Source: JADHUC01 sp964617665 (lineage in GTDB: Bacteria > Planctomycetota > Planctomycetia > Pirellulales > Pirellulaceae). Taken from it: a DNA stretch of 38,798 nucleotides. The position numbers and the translations under genes are program-made. The stretch's first letter is position 1, and each line of letters opens with the position of its first letter. Shown here in pieces: positions 23,838 through 33,140 of the stretch. The DNA is taken from positions 1-38,798 of the forward strand of contig CAZUAH010000076.1 of the NCBI GenBank assembly GCA_964617665.1. The letters run 5' to 3'. The notes beneath the pieces are model-generated. The model was not told the origin of the DNA. It saw only the letters and a program-made list of their open reading frames with translations, and made no database searches.

Positions 23838-25784
23838 TTATAGTCGCGTGATCCCTTGTTCCACCAGGATGTCTAACAGCTTCTCGGCGGCCGCTCGTTG
23901 GGCTGCCTTTTTCGAAGCAGCGTTGAAAGGTTCTGTCGACCAAGTCCGCCCGTCATCGGTTGTGGCCCACGCGACCATCGAGAATACCGGCTGGTGGCTT
24001 GGACCTTCCTGTTGGATTACCTTGTAGCCGACATCGCGCAACACTGTGGCCTGCTTGAGTTCGTTAAGCAGCATTGCCGCGTTGCGGTCACACGGTTTCT
24101 GCGCCGGGGGTTCGGACGAAACACGCTGCTGGTCGGATGTCGGCCTGAGTTGAAGGACCTCCAGAATAGCCTCCGCAGCAGCCTGTTCCGCGGCTTTCCG
24201 TAACGTCGCGCTGTACCAAGTCGAGACAATGTCTTCGTCGTTGTCTGCGGTCAAGAGCCCGCGGACCCGATATCCATTGGGATCCGCCCGCTGTTCGAAC
24301 TGTGGTACCGGCCATTTTTTCTGAGCACACCATTCCAGAAGTCGCCCCTTGGGGTTGGCAGTTTGCAGACGCATTACGTCGTCTTTGCCAACATGCAGGG
24401 CATCTTCCGCCGAGGCACGTATCGACACCAGTTCCAGAAGGGCCTGCGCAGCTAGTTGTTCGGCAACTCTCTTGGAAGCCGCTTTGCAGGGCCCGCCGGC
24501 GAGGCTCTCGCCTTGATAGCACAGTGACATATTGGCTTGGTAGTACGGACCGCGAGGCTCCACTTCCGTTTGCGGAGGATCAATCCGCAGACGCATGCAG
24601 AATTCCAGCAAACGCCCCTTGGGATTGTCGCGTTTGAGTTGTTCCTCCAGCTCGGCCTCCTCGGGAAACAAATCCGTGTCTTTCGGAGCGAGTACCCACA
24701 GGCGATCGCGGCGATGATCGTCCCTGCGCACGAGACCAACCGATTCGAACACGCGTGCCAATCGCTCGGCGGTAGCTCGGTCGACGGCTTGGCCGAACCA
24801 TGCTTCAGCCACCGCCGCCGCCCGCAAAGGCGTGGAGCCGGCAGGCCCCAGCAAGTGTCGCGCCCGCTCGATGTCCAACTCCGCTGCCGACGGTGCCGCA
24901 AGCGACGGTTTACCGCCATTTCGACCGCGCGGCGAGTACTCGCGGCTAACGGCAGACCCGTCTCGGGCCGGGATCACGTCCGCGCACCGCAGGCTCTGCG
25001 CAAGTGCATCCTTGGCGCTGGCGTCTCCATGCACCAGCACGACGGTGCGTGGATTTAAGGCTTCGATAAAGGAGACCATTTGCATGCGGTCGGCATGTGC
25101 CGACAGTCCGTACGTACCGAACGAACAAGCAACTGGGACAGTGGCCTGTCCAAGTTTCAGTTCTTTGGGCTCTTCCGTCCGTGCAAGCTCCAGCAAGGCC
25201 CGGCCCGGGGATTCTTCGTCCTGATAGCCCGTCAAGAAGATGGCATCGTTCGCGTTCCTGGCTAGCTCTTGGGCATAGGCAAGCGACGCGCCTCCCGAGA
25301 GCATGCCGCTGGAAGCCACGATGATGCTCGGGGTCGTGGCAAGGACTCGCTGGCGATCCCCCGGCCGCGAGACCGGCTGGATAGTGTCGGTGTAGAAGGC
25401 GTGCGGCGAACGGCGGATTTCATGGACGAGATATCGGGAGACATAAGGCTCGTGGCTTCCATACACCCCGCAAACGGCACGTACCATGCCGTCTACAAAC
25501 ACAGGCACATCCGGCAAGGTCCCGTTGCGTTGAGCGCGTTTGAGAATCAGCAATACTTCCTGCGCTCGTCCGACGGCAAAAGCCGGGATCAACACACGGC
25601 CGCCGCGCTCGATCACCTCACGAATTTGACCCAACAGCCTTTCTTCCGCGGCATTGCGATCCTCGTGCAGACGCTCGCCGTAGGTGGCCTCGCTGATCAC
25701 CAAATCCGCTTGGAAATCGGGACGGCCGAGTGCGGGTACGGTCTGTTGGGCAGAGACACTATAGTCGCTGATTTCGCTCGACAT
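23838..25784 (-). CDS. Beta-CASP RNase-like protein lacking the N-terminal MBL half, with three dsRNA-binding domains
   Basis: The open frame gives 648 residues. Residues 7-265 match the second half of a CPSF73/RNase J-like nuclease: DYSVSAQQTVPA (metal-ligand Asp as D7), SEATYGE (motif A, E32), RGGRVLIPAFAVGRAQE, SSGMLSGG, FGTYGLSAHAD (motif B, H230) and VLVHGD (motif C, H252). The H-x-H-x-D-H half that should precede this, about 160-170 residues, is absent; only 124 bases separate the frame from the upstream gene's stop. No ribosome site precedes the ATG. Residues 300-366 look like a winged helix. Residues 387-453, 477-545 and 569-641 are three dsRBD-like repeats (NPKGRLLEFC, NPKGRLLEWC; AASKKAAQRAAAEKLL). 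It may be a 5'-truncated pseudogene or a binding-only derivative. Confidence 0.8.
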   Translation of the reverse strand: MSSEISDYSVSAQQTVPALGRPDFQADLVISEATYGERLHEDRNAAEERLLGQIREVIERGGRVLIPAFAVGRAQEVLLILKRAQRNGTLPDVPVFVDGMVRAVCGVYGSHEPYVSRYLVHEIRRSPHAFYTDTIQPVSRPGDRQRVLATTPSIIVASSGMLSGGASLAYAQELARNANDAIFLTGYQDEESPGRALLELARTEEPKELKLGQATVPVACSFGTYGLSAHADRMQMVSFIEALNPRTVVLVHGDASAKDALAQSLRCADVIPARDGSAVSREYSPRGRNGGKPSLAAPSAAELDIERARHLLGPAGSTPLRAAAVAEAWFGQAVDRATAERLARVFESVGLVRRDDHRRDRLWVLAPKDTDLFPEEAELEEQLKRDNPKGRLLEFCMRLRIDPPQTEVEPRGPYYQANMSLCYQGESLAGGPCKAASKRVAEQLAAQALLELVSIRASAEDALHVGKDDVMRLQTANPKGRLLEWCAQKKWPVPQFEQRADPNGYRVRGLLTADNDEDIVSTWYSATLRKAAEQAAAEAILEVLQLRPTSDQQRVSSEPPAQKPCDRNAAMLLNELKQATVLRDVGYKVIQQEGPSHQPVFSMVAWATTDDGRTWSTEPFNAASKKAAQRAAAEKLLDILVEQGITRL

Positions 25785-25799
25785 CGACCGGCCCGTTCT

Positions 25800-25831
25800 G
25801 CAGCCGGGCGTTAAACGAGGATGCCGGCTGC
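25800..25831. other. Hairpin at the truncated 5' side of the beta-CASP gene
   Basis: GCAGCCGG at 25800-25807 pairs perfectly with CCGGCTGC at 25824-25831 around a 16-base loop. It lies between the DUF4838 stop and the beta-CASP start. No T-run follows on either strand, so it is not a classical terminator. Confidence 0.45.
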
Positions 25832-25908
25832 GAAAACGATCGCGTTAGGGTTGTGTTGGCTCATTCGATGCATACGGATGTACTTCCCAGGCCGCGCCGC
25901 CACGCACC

Positions 25909-28182
25909 TCACTCATCTCGCATCAAGAAAATGCGGTCTACGTAGACGGCCGTCACGTCGCCGGGGCGTTTGGGCGGAGCGACCCAGATGTACATTCCTC
26001 CGTCCAAATCATGGCTGCCCAGGTCGAACACACGATATGTGGCACCGGCCGACTGTTCGACGGAGATCTTTCGATGGCTTACGCCCTTCTTGGCCCTCGT
26101 GTCATAGATGCCCATGGTCATGGCCGTGCCGCTGGCGGCCGTGGCTTCGCATCGAGCCGCGACGTAACAGTGCCACGGATTGCCTTGCTTGACGTCGTCG
26201 GTCAAACGGTACTGCACAGCCCATTCGTAGTGATCGCCAGGCATTCGTGCTGCTTTGCCGTCCGAGGCGTTTGCGTCGTCGGCCGTTTTGACCCAATCTT
26301 TCCTGTACGACAAACCGAACTGGTTGTCCTGGAAGTCGATCCATTCGTCTTCGTCAAGGCCCTCGCATTGCGCGGGCGGTGGGCCGGCCGGACGAAAACG
26401 GCGTCGAAGGTTTTCTTCGTATTCCTTGAACTGGTGCCGTTCGCGGTAGGTGCGAGCGTCGAATTGGTTGGCCAGTCGGATGAACTCGTCGCAAGCTGCT
26501 GCGGGATCCTTTGGGCCAAGAAATTCACTTCCCGTCAACCTGGCGGACAGCTTCAACGCGTGGTAGCGTTTCAGCCACACGTGGTCCAACGGCAAACGCT
26601 CTCGGCGAACTCGCTCCGCAAGCACCGGATCGTCGGCGACAGCTTGGGCGGCCTTCTCGAACAGACGCATCGCCTGATTCAAGTCATCGAGCGTCAGCCA
26701 GCCGGCCGTGTCGTTCATGAAGCACCGCAGGTATACACCCGATCGTTCGGCCGCGTTGTGCATCGAATCGAGATAGGCCATCAAGTGCGGGGCGGCTGCA
26801 CCGTAGTAGCCGTCCATGAATTCCTTTTTCAACACATTTTCGTCCAAGTCCGGCTTCCACATCAAGTGCGCCAGGACCCAGGCACGAAGGCGAACGAAAT
26901 CGCCGATCGAGCAGGTCGAGTCGCCTTGTTCAAATAGCCCGATGACATTGTTGTCGACGAAGAATCGAAGATTTGGCGCAAGCACTCGCATGTTGGGGTG
27001 TGGCAGAATGTAGTTGCTGAAGTTCGTAACGTAGTTCCACACGAACAAGTGCGGAGCAATGCTGCTCCAGCCTTCGATATCGGCGCGAAACTTCTCGTTC
27101 TGCTCGCCGCTGGCAAGCGGTTGGACGAAGGAGCATTCGATCGAACACAGTCGGATCACGACGTTGTGTCTGGGCTTGGCTTTCAGCGGCGGCTTGCGCG
27201 TGTACTGGTAGGCGAGCGTTTCGACCATCACGTCCGGGAATTCCTTCTCGATGTCTTCCGCCACCGCATTGACGAAGCGAATCAGCGGGCCGGAGGATGA
27301 CCCCTCTTCCTGCTCGATCGCTCGACACCGTTCACACTGGCATTGGCCATGCCAATCGTTCTGGCTGATGGAAATGAACTTGGCTTGTGGATCCTTGCGC
27401 AATCGGGCCAGCGCGTTGCGAACCAACTCCTGACGCATCTCTTCGTTGGTCAGGCAAAGCTGCGATCGTTCCGCGATGCGTTTTCCATTGATCTCGCTGT
27501 ACCACTCGGGATGCTCGGCGAAGTATTTGCCGGGGGGCAGCAGCGGGAAGAACGTGTGTACGAATCCGCTGAACCAGTAGTGGCTGCCGTACTCGGGCGG
27601 TATGCGGTGATGATGACCGTTCAGCTTCAGACGCGCGGCAAACACCGAATTGAATGCATCGCGATAGAATGCCTCGCGGGATTGGAGCTTCGGTGCGTAC
27701 GCGATATCCAGTTTGGGAATCGCCAACGTCGGTTTTCGCGGGAGAGACGACTCCGTTGACGACCACCATCGGCAGCCGACGACGTCTTCCAGAAACGTAT
27801 AGACGGCGTAAAGTGTCCCTCGCAGCGGACGCCCGACGAGGATGACGTTTCGACCAACGGTCTTGACAACAATCCCATCGTGGCCAAGTTTCTCCACATC
27901 CACTTGTGGTGCCAGCGACCTCATCCGCGACGACTGCCCCACGACGATTTGCTTCGCCTCGGTAGGCACTTCGTTTTCCGCCCGAATCTCCAGTTTCGCG
28001 CCGGTGACCTTTTCAAGATGATCCTGCAACTCCTTGGCTGCAGTCTGTTCCACTGGTGTCGCCGAAGCGGCCAGGCAAATGACGTAGTCGCTCTTGCCAT
28101 TCTTCGCAATTTCCAGGTCTTCATCGGCACGTACTGCGAAGTGCAACGAGAGAAACACGCCAAGGACCATGAACTGTCTCAT
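25909..28182 (-). CDS. DUF4838 exported glycan-associated protein with GH67/GH20-type N-domain
   Basis: A 757-residue protein; the ATG at 28182 has GGAG seven bases upstream. Residues 1-19 are a signal peptide. Residues 20-140 resemble the non-catalytic alpha/beta domain in front of GH20, GH67 and GH84 enzymes (EQTAAKELQDHLEKVTGAKLEI, IVVGQSS, GTLYAVYTFLEDVVGCRWW). Residues 150-500 are the DUF4838 barrel-like part: GSHYWFSGFVHTFFPLLPP, HPEWYSEINGKR, LCLTNEEM, FISISQNDWHGQCQCERC, LAYQYTRKPP, LFVWNYVTNFSNYI. The last 150 residues are a beta-sandwich (YEWAVQYRLTDDVKQGNPW). DUF4838 has no assigned reaction that I know of; its neighbourhoods are carbohydrate loci. It starts 38 bases after the AGE-family gene and is probably co-transcribed. 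Confidence 0.88.
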   Translation of the reverse strand: MRQFMVLGVFLSLHFAVRADEDLEIAKNGKSDYVICLAASATPVEQTAAKELQDHLEKVTGAKLEIRAENEVPTEAKQIVVGQSSRMRSLAPQVDVEKLGHDGIVVKTVGRNVILVGRPLRGTLYAVYTFLEDVVGCRWWSSTESSLPRKPTLAIPKLDIAYAPKLQSREAFYRDAFNSVFAARLKLNGHHHRIPPEYGSHYWFSGFVHTFFPLLPPGKYFAEHPEWYSEINGKRIAERSQLCLTNEEMRQELVRNALARLRKDPQAKFISISQNDWHGQCQCERCRAIEQEEGSSSGPLIRFVNAVAEDIEKEFPDVMVETLAYQYTRKPPLKAKPRHNVVIRLCSIECSFVQPLASGEQNEKFRADIEGWSSIAPHLFVWNYVTNFSNYILPHPNMRVLAPNLRFFVDNNVIGLFEQGDSTCSIGDFVRLRAWVLAHLMWKPDLDENVLKKEFMDGYYGAAAPHLMAYLDSMHNAAERSGVYLRCFMNDTAGWLTLDDLNQAMRLFEKAAQAVADDPVLAERVRRERLPLDHVWLKRYHALKLSARLTGSEFLGPKDPAAACDEFIRLANQFDARTYRERHQFKEYEENLRRRFRPAGPPPAQCEGLDEDEWIDFQDNQFGLSYRKDWVKTADDANASDGKAARMPGDHYEWAVQYRLTDDVKQGNPWHCYVAARCEATAASGTAMTMGIYDTRAKKGVSHRKISVEQSAGATYRVFDLGSHDLDGGMYIWVAPPKRPGDVTAVYVDRIFLMRDE

Positions 28183-28220
28183 TCTCTTGCTCCTGAACTA
28201 TGTGGTGATCACTTTCCGTC

Positions 28221-29669
28221 CTATGCGTTCCTCAGTCGGTGGATCGCGGACAACATAGCTCGCGTTACGTGGTAGGCCGTTTTCCATTGCGTGGCTTTGT
28301 GACGTCTGCCTGGCAACGGGTTACCCTCTGGCGAGACGGAATCGAAACAGCCGCCGTGCTTGCGGTCCGCCATGTGGTCGCGAAAGAACTGCCAAGTTCT
28401 GGCAAATCGTTTTTCATATCGGGACGCGTCATCGCCCGCGATGCGCGCGGCGGTGAGTAACCCGTTCATGCCTTCGGGTTGGACCCACCAGACCTTTGAC
28501 GTTCGCGTCGGAGGTCCCGTCGGTGGGCCTTCGTCGTAGAAACCGCCGTTTGCCTGATCCCAACCCCAACGCAGGGAATGGTCGACGAGTTCCAACGCTT
28601 TCTGGCGAGTCTTCTGATCGTCGTCGCGGTCAAGCAATTCCGTCGCTTCAAGAAGTAGATAGGCGGTCTCCAATTCGTGACCGAACGAACTCCGTTCGTC
28701 CACCGGAGTGAAATCGCGCGAGCAGAACATCGCCAGATGCCCGCCGGGCATGGCTATCTTGTCGCGAACGATCTGAAAGACCTCGTCGAGACGCTCCGTC
28801 AGGCGAGCGTCGTCCCAAACTCGCCGCAGAGCGATCAGCGCTTCCAGTACATGGATGTGAGCGTTCATGGACTTGTGCCCGACATGTCCGATCAGCGGCA
28901 ATCCTTTGCCAAGCGGTTCGTTTGGGACATCCAACGCCACCGGTCGGCCTTCGGCCGTAAGGTGCTCGAAGTAGCCGCCGTGTTCGGAATCGTGGGCATG
29001 GCGATCTATCCACCGGAACGCCGCTTTGGCCAAGTCCAATGCTTGGCCGTCGCCCGTTGCCTCGTACGCGCCCGCGGCAGCGTAGATGCCGAACGCGAGA
29101 CTGTACATCTGTTTCCACGGCATCAGTTGCCGATCGGGTTTTCCTGCTGCATCCGTCCGATCGACAAAGCCGCCGTTCGTGGAATCCCAGAGATTCTCGG
29201 CAAGGAGTTTCAGACCGTGTCGTACGTACTCCAGGTACCGCTTTCGATGTTGCGGATACGCTAGAGCTACCGCCGCCGGGACCCACGTCATGCGTGCCTG
29301 AAAAACCAGGAACTTCGATTTGGCCGGCCCACGCGTCCAGTCTTCGGCAAAGCTCTCATGGAAACCGCCATGCTCGTTGTCCACACAGCGGGGATACCAG
29401 GCCGCGAGGATTCTCTCCAGAAGGATCCGTTCGATTTCATCAGCCATCGCGCGGCGTGGGTCGGCGTCGTCTGCCAGTGTCGCCGCCATGCACCAAGGCA
29501 ACATGCTAAGCGGCAGGCTGGCCGCCGCGCGGCCCACGTCCATCAGTAGGCGCCGACGCGAGACTTCTGTACGTCCTGAATCTTCCGCCGCCGGAAATCG
29601 AGAACGAGAGGCAAATTGAACGCCGTCTGATTTCTTCAGCCATTCACCACTTGTAGAATACTCTGTCAT
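28221..29669 (-). CDS. AGE-family epimerase/isomerase, Tat-type exported
   Basis: A 482-residue protein; the ATG at 29669 is the first sensible start (the frame opens 22 codons upstream). Near residue 37 a twin-arginine-like signal appears (VSRRRLLMDVGRAAASLPLS), giving an unusually long n-region. From residue 72 on the sequence is an alpha6/alpha6 barrel of the N-acylglucosamine 2-epimerase/cellobiose 2-epimerase family: WYPRCVDNEHGGFHESF, LWDSTNGGFVDRTD, SEHGGYFEHLT, GHKSMNAHIHVLEAL, SFGHELETAYLL, and the C-terminal TQWKTAYHVTRAML with the catalytic-type histidine. Members epimerise C2 of free or disaccharide-end sugars or isomerise mannose/fructose. An exported copy would act on oligosaccharides outside the cytoplasm. 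It precedes the DUF4838 gene and is divergent from the PHP hydrolase gene. Confidence 0.9.
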   Translation of the reverse strand: MTEYSTSGEWLKKSDGVQFASRSRFPAAEDSGRTEVSRRRLLMDVGRAAASLPLSMLPWCMAATLADDADPRRAMADEIERILLERILAAWYPRCVDNEHGGFHESFAEDWTRGPAKSKFLVFQARMTWVPAAVALAYPQHRKRYLEYVRHGLKLLAENLWDSTNGGFVDRTDAAGKPDRQLMPWKQMYSLAFGIYAAAGAYEATGDGQALDLAKAAFRWIDRHAHDSEHGGYFEHLTAEGRPVALDVPNEPLGKGLPLIGHVGHKSMNAHIHVLEALIALRRVWDDARLTERLDEVFQIVRDKIAMPGGHLAMFCSRDFTPVDERSSFGHELETAYLLLEATELLDRDDDQKTRQKALELVDHSLRWGWDQANGGFYDEGPPTGPPTRTSKVWWVQPEGMNGLLTAARIAGDDASRYEKRFARTWQFFRDHMADRKHGGCFDSVSPEGNPLPGRRHKATQWKTAYHVTRAMLSAIHRLRNA

Positions 29670-29851
29670 CCTGCAACACCTTGCCAGACTTTCGGAGTGA
29701 TGAAGCGAGTCAGCGGATCTGAGACCGCCTGACAACGATCACCGCAATCATGCTGAAGATTAGACCATGTATCGTTCGCGGTTTCCATACTTACGCCCCG
29801 AGACGACGAATAGTACTACCGCGTTTACATTGAGTTTAGAAAGAGAGAGAG

Positions 29852-31525
29852 ATGATGTGCAGCAAACGGAAATCAAAACCGTTTTCGGCGGTAATTCACT
29901 CGGCAGTACGAAGACTTGCCGTCGTACTGTTGCCTCTCGTTGTCGCTGGCCTTGGAATCAGGTGTGTGTCGGCGCACGACCATACCGCACCGAAATATCC
30001 CGTGACGCTTCGTCCGACAGGAGCCGACTCGAAAGCCGATGACGAATCGACCTGTCGGCTTACGTTGAAGTTGGTCGACTCGACGACGGAGAAGCCACGG
30101 GCCGGCTTGGTGCGGATTACCACCGGCGAAGGCCATGCCCTGCCGCTTGAAGGTCTGTTGAATCGCGGCATTGGTTTGCGTCAGAAGCACCAAGCCAAAC
30201 AGTGGCACGTTCTGCTTGAATCAGCAACCGTCTCGGTGCCGCGAAAGCAGTTGACGATCGAAGTGCTCGCCGGTTTGGAGACCGAACTAACGCGAAAAGC
30301 GGTTGATCTATCCGGCCAAGCGGCCAGCGAAGTGACGCTGCCGCTTGTGCGTTTCTACGATGCAGCGTCTGGAGACTGGCACAACGGAAACACTCACTTG
30401 CATCTGATGTCGATCAACCGCGAGCAAGCCGACCAGTATCTGCGGTATGTCTCGCGAGCGGATGAGCTGCAACTGGTGTTCGTTTCCTACCTGCGACGCG
30501 TCAAGGCGGAACGGGGTTACATCTCCAACACTTACACGAAAGAGGATTTGCAGAAGTTATCCTGGCATGACACAACGTTTGGCTATGCCGAAGAACACCG
30601 TCACAATTTCGGTCCGGGCGGCGAAGGGTACGGGCATGTGATGTTTCTGGACATCGACAAGCTGATTCGACCCGTCAGCATCGGACCGGGCATCATGGGA
30701 GAAGGCACCGATTCACCCTCTTTACGCTTCGCCATCGACAAGGCACGCGATGACGGGGCGACCGTCGTTTGGTGCCATAACGCCTTTGGCACGCAGGACG
30801 TTCCCGAATGGCTGGCCGGCACGCTGCACGCGCACAATATCTTTGACGGCGGCACTCAAGGCACCTATGAAGATACGTACTACCGCTTCATGAACATCGG
30901 CCTGCGCGTGCCGTTTTCGACCGGGACCGATTGGTTTATGTTCGATTTTTCCCGCGTGTTCGTCGAGGTGCCGCAGCCGCTGACCATTCCGCGATGGCTC
31001 GAGGCACTCCGGGCAGGCAGGTCCTTCATCACCAACGGCCCATTGTTGGAGTTGCAGGTCGACGGGTGCAGACCGGGCGATGTCATCCGACTGGCGCAGC
31101 CCAAACAGCTAAGGATCCGAGGGCGGGCAATTGGCCGCTGCAACTTCGAGAGGATCGAAGTCGTCCACAATGGCAGCGTTGTGGCCAGCAAGGCAAGTTC
31201 GCCGGTCGACGGGCACTTCGAGGCAGAACTAACGTACCCGCTTCAAGCTAACGAGTCCGGTTGGATAGCACTGCGCGTCAACTCCCAGCAGAAGAACGAG
31301 TTAGGCGGCTCGGTCTTTGGCCATACCAGCGCCGTCTACATTGAATTGGCCAAAAAGAACGTCTTCAAACCTGACGTCGCCAAAGAGCTGATCGCCGATA
31401 TGCACGAGTCCATCCGGGCCATCCAGGAGAAGGCTGTCTTTGCCGGCGAACAAGAACGCGAACGAGTGCTGGCCATTTACCGAGAGGGTATCTCGACCTT
31501 GACCAAGCGACTTGTTTCCCACTGA
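29852..31525 (+). CDS. CehA/McbA-family PHP-domain metallohydrolase, exported
   Basis: A 557-residue protein starting MMCSK, with a purine-rich GAAAGAGAGAGAG upstream as a ribosome site. Residues 20-43 are a signal peptide (AVVLLPLVVAGLGIRCVSA). A beta-rich region of about 120 residues is followed by the PHP-like entry motif SGDWHNGNTHLHLM, then EEHRHNFGPGG, VVWCHNAFG and STGTDWFMFD, which supply the usual metal-ligand histidines and aspartate. After the barrel comes a beta domain (SFITNGPLLELQVDG, IRGRAIGRCNFERIEVVHNG) that is constant in this family. CehA and McbA hydrolyse carbaryl, but most homologues have unknown phosphoesterase- or esterase-type substrates. It is a single gene, divergent from the AGE gene and convergent with the NAT/transglutaminase-like gene. 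Confidence 0.85.
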   Translation: MMCSKRKSKPFSAVIHSAVRRLAVVLLPLVVAGLGIRCVSAHDHTAPKYPVTLRPTGADSKADDESTCRLTLKLVDSTTEKPRAGLVRITTGEGHALPLEGLLNRGIGLRQKHQAKQWHVLLESATVSVPRKQLTIEVLAGLETELTRKAVDLSGQAASEVTLPLVRFYDAASGDWHNGNTHLHLMSINREQADQYLRYVSRADELQLVFVSYLRRVKAERGYISNTYTKEDLQKLSWHDTTFGYAEEHRHNFGPGGEGYGHVMFLDIDKLIRPVSIGPGIMGEGTDSPSLRFAIDKARDDGATVVWCHNAFGTQDVPEWLAGTLHAHNIFDGGTQGTYEDTYYRFMNIGLRVPFSTGTDWFMFDFSRVFVEVPQPLTIPRWLEALRAGRSFITNGPLLELQVDGCRPGDVIRLAQPKQLRIRGRAIGRCNFERIEVVHNGSVVASKASSPVDGHFEAELTYPLQANESGWIALRVNSQQKNELGGSVFGHTSAVYIELAKKNVFKPDVAKELIADMHESIRAIQEKAVFAGEQERERVLAIYREGISTLTKRLVSH

Positions 31526-31706
31526 CTGCCCTGCCTCGCCTGGGAGGATCGGTCAGAAAGACAAACAGGTAGCGAATGAGGAAAATCCGAATCAAACCGC
31601 CCATGTTTCTGGCCGAGCCCTGAGGGACTGTGCTTCACCCGTGAAACCGCACCGATCTGACCGACACGATCCGGATTCACACTGGAGAGACGGGCCAGCC
31701 CGCGCT

Positions 31707-33140
31707 CTAACGCATGGCGAGTTCTGGGGCAGCGTCCGGTTGCTCCCAGAGCAGCCGTCTAACGGACGAACTGACGCGAGGCCGAACCCAGTAGTTGGGC
31801 TTCAGGGGTTGGAGTACGAAGGTGAAATCACCCGTGTAGTGCGCGTTGGTGTATTGGTACCGCAGTGCCGCCAGAGCTCTCCGTAGGAGGTCCTCCAGAG
31901 CCGCGTCGGGTACCGAATGGAGATTCTCACTGTGGATGAAGCGGGGGTAGGGAAATCGGCGCCGTCTGGCACGGGCGCTGTAGTAGTTTTGCCTGAGTGC
32001 CGAAGACTCACCGCCCCAGTCGAAGTAAACGCCGATGAATAGGTCGCGAGAAATGTGCAGGCCCAGCCCTTGCTGAAAAACGTACTGCATATGCAGTTCG
32101 GGGACATGATACTGGCTGTAGGTCAACATGGCGTCGCCCGTCCACGTCGATTGTCGAGACAGTTTCAGCCGGTCCACAACGTAAACCATCCGGGCCCGCT
32201 GCCCATAGCGGACTCGCCGGTCGGCGTCTTCCTTGTCCAGGAACGACAAGGGGATATTTCCATTGGTGGCGTCGATCAAGTACGGTTTGCCATCGATCAC
32301 CACTTCCAGCACATGATGGTGGATGTCCACCGGCATATCGCACTCGTCCGGCGACCGCAGGTACTCTCTCAGCGAGGCTTCGAAGTCTGGCGGGATCAGC
32401 GAATCCGAACCGAGTACGGGTCGATTCTCAATGCCAAGGACGTCGCACACGAACTTCAATGCCGCGGTCTTCTCGCTACACACGCCGCCGAAATCCTGAG
32501 TCATATTGCCCCACATCTCGTAACCGGTGCGAAACTGCCGGCCGCCGATGACCTTGGAGAAATTCTCGAACGGAGCCGCGTGCACCAACTCGGCGATGCG
32601 GTAGAGAAACCGTATCTTGTTCGTCGTGTCCAAAGCATTCTCGAAATCGTCGACGAGCTGTTCAAACGACTCGAAGGCATGCCCGTCCGTCATCACGATG
32701 GGGTAGATTGCGTGCTGGAACATCCCGTCGATCGACGAGATGACCTCTCGGCGGTTTGCGGCAAACGCAAGTTCGTTGCACCGCGCGACGGAGATCTTGT
32801 CGCAGTCCGGCGCTGCGGCTTCCTCCGCGCGCTCGATGGAGAGGTGGTTGAACTCCTGGGAAACCTCGATTTCGTCGTTCTTTCCCAGCAAACGACCTTC
32901 CTGGCGCAGAGCTACTGGCGTGTTGAAGGTCAACTCGGGAAAAACGATCAGTTGGCGGAATAGCTCCAGACGCAGGTTTTCAGGCGCCTGAGGCAGGAAG
33001 CCGGCTTCTTCCGCCGGTTCCGCGCCTGCTGCGAGAAACTCCAGGAGAGCGTCGACCCGCCAACTGTCCATGTCGTCCGGCACCAAGAGCGAGCAGCTGT
33101 CGCCATTGCCGCAACGATTGGTCAACGTCAGCGATTTCAC
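31707..33140 (-). CDS. NAT/transglutaminase-like Cys-His-Asp protein
   Basis: A 477-residue protein without a signal peptide. The GTG at 33140 overlaps the stop of the upstream gene as GTGA, and AGGTGG precedes it, so translation is probably coupled; the frame itself opens 40 codons earlier. The central region has a papain/transglutaminase-type triad: Cys221 in DFGGVCSEKTAAL, His276 in DIHHHVLEVVIDG and Asp290 in YLIDATNG. Just before the cysteine is AAPFENFSKVIGG, resembling the PFEN motif of arylamine N-acetyltransferases, and VCDVLGIENRPV follows the cysteine as in that family. NAT enzymes and amide synthases transfer acyl groups to amines; transglutaminase relatives join or cut amides. 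The N-terminal 130 and C-terminal 130 residues match no family I recognise. It is the last gene of the NspC-like unit. Confidence 0.72.
   Translation of the reverse strand: MKSLTLTNRCGNGDSCSLLVPDDMDSWRVDALLEFLAAGAEPAEEAGFLPQAPENLRLELFRQLIVFPELTFNTPVALRQEGRLLGKNDEIEVSQEFNHLSIERAEEAAAPDCDKISVARCNELAFAANRREVISSIDGMFQHAIYPIVMTDGHAFESFEQLVDDFENALDTTNKIRFLYRIAELVHAAPFENFSKVIGGRQFRTGYEMWGNMTQDFGGVCSEKTAALKFVCDVLGIENRPVLGSDSLIPPDFEASLREYLRSPDECDMPVDIHHHVLEVVIDGKPYLIDATNGNIPLSFLDKEDADRRVRYGQRARMVYVVDRLKLSRQSTWTGDAMLTYSQYHVPELHMQYVFQQGLGLHISRDLFIGVYFDWGGESSALRQNYYSARARRRRFPYPRFIHSENLHSVPDAALEDLLRRALAALRYQYTNAHYTGDFTFVLQPLKPNYWVRPRVSSSVRRLLWEQPDAAPELAMR

Noticed and set aside
25785..25908. Possible integron attC-like site beside the truncated nuclease gene
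   Set aside because: TAACGC-type strings occur as direct rather than inverted copies and do not form the paired core sites of an attC; no integrase is nearby.
31526..31706. Inverted GATCGGTCAG/CTGACCG strings as a terminator between the convergent genes
   Set aside because: The arms are about 100 bases apart, interrupted, and lack a T-run, so an intrinsic terminator is not supported.
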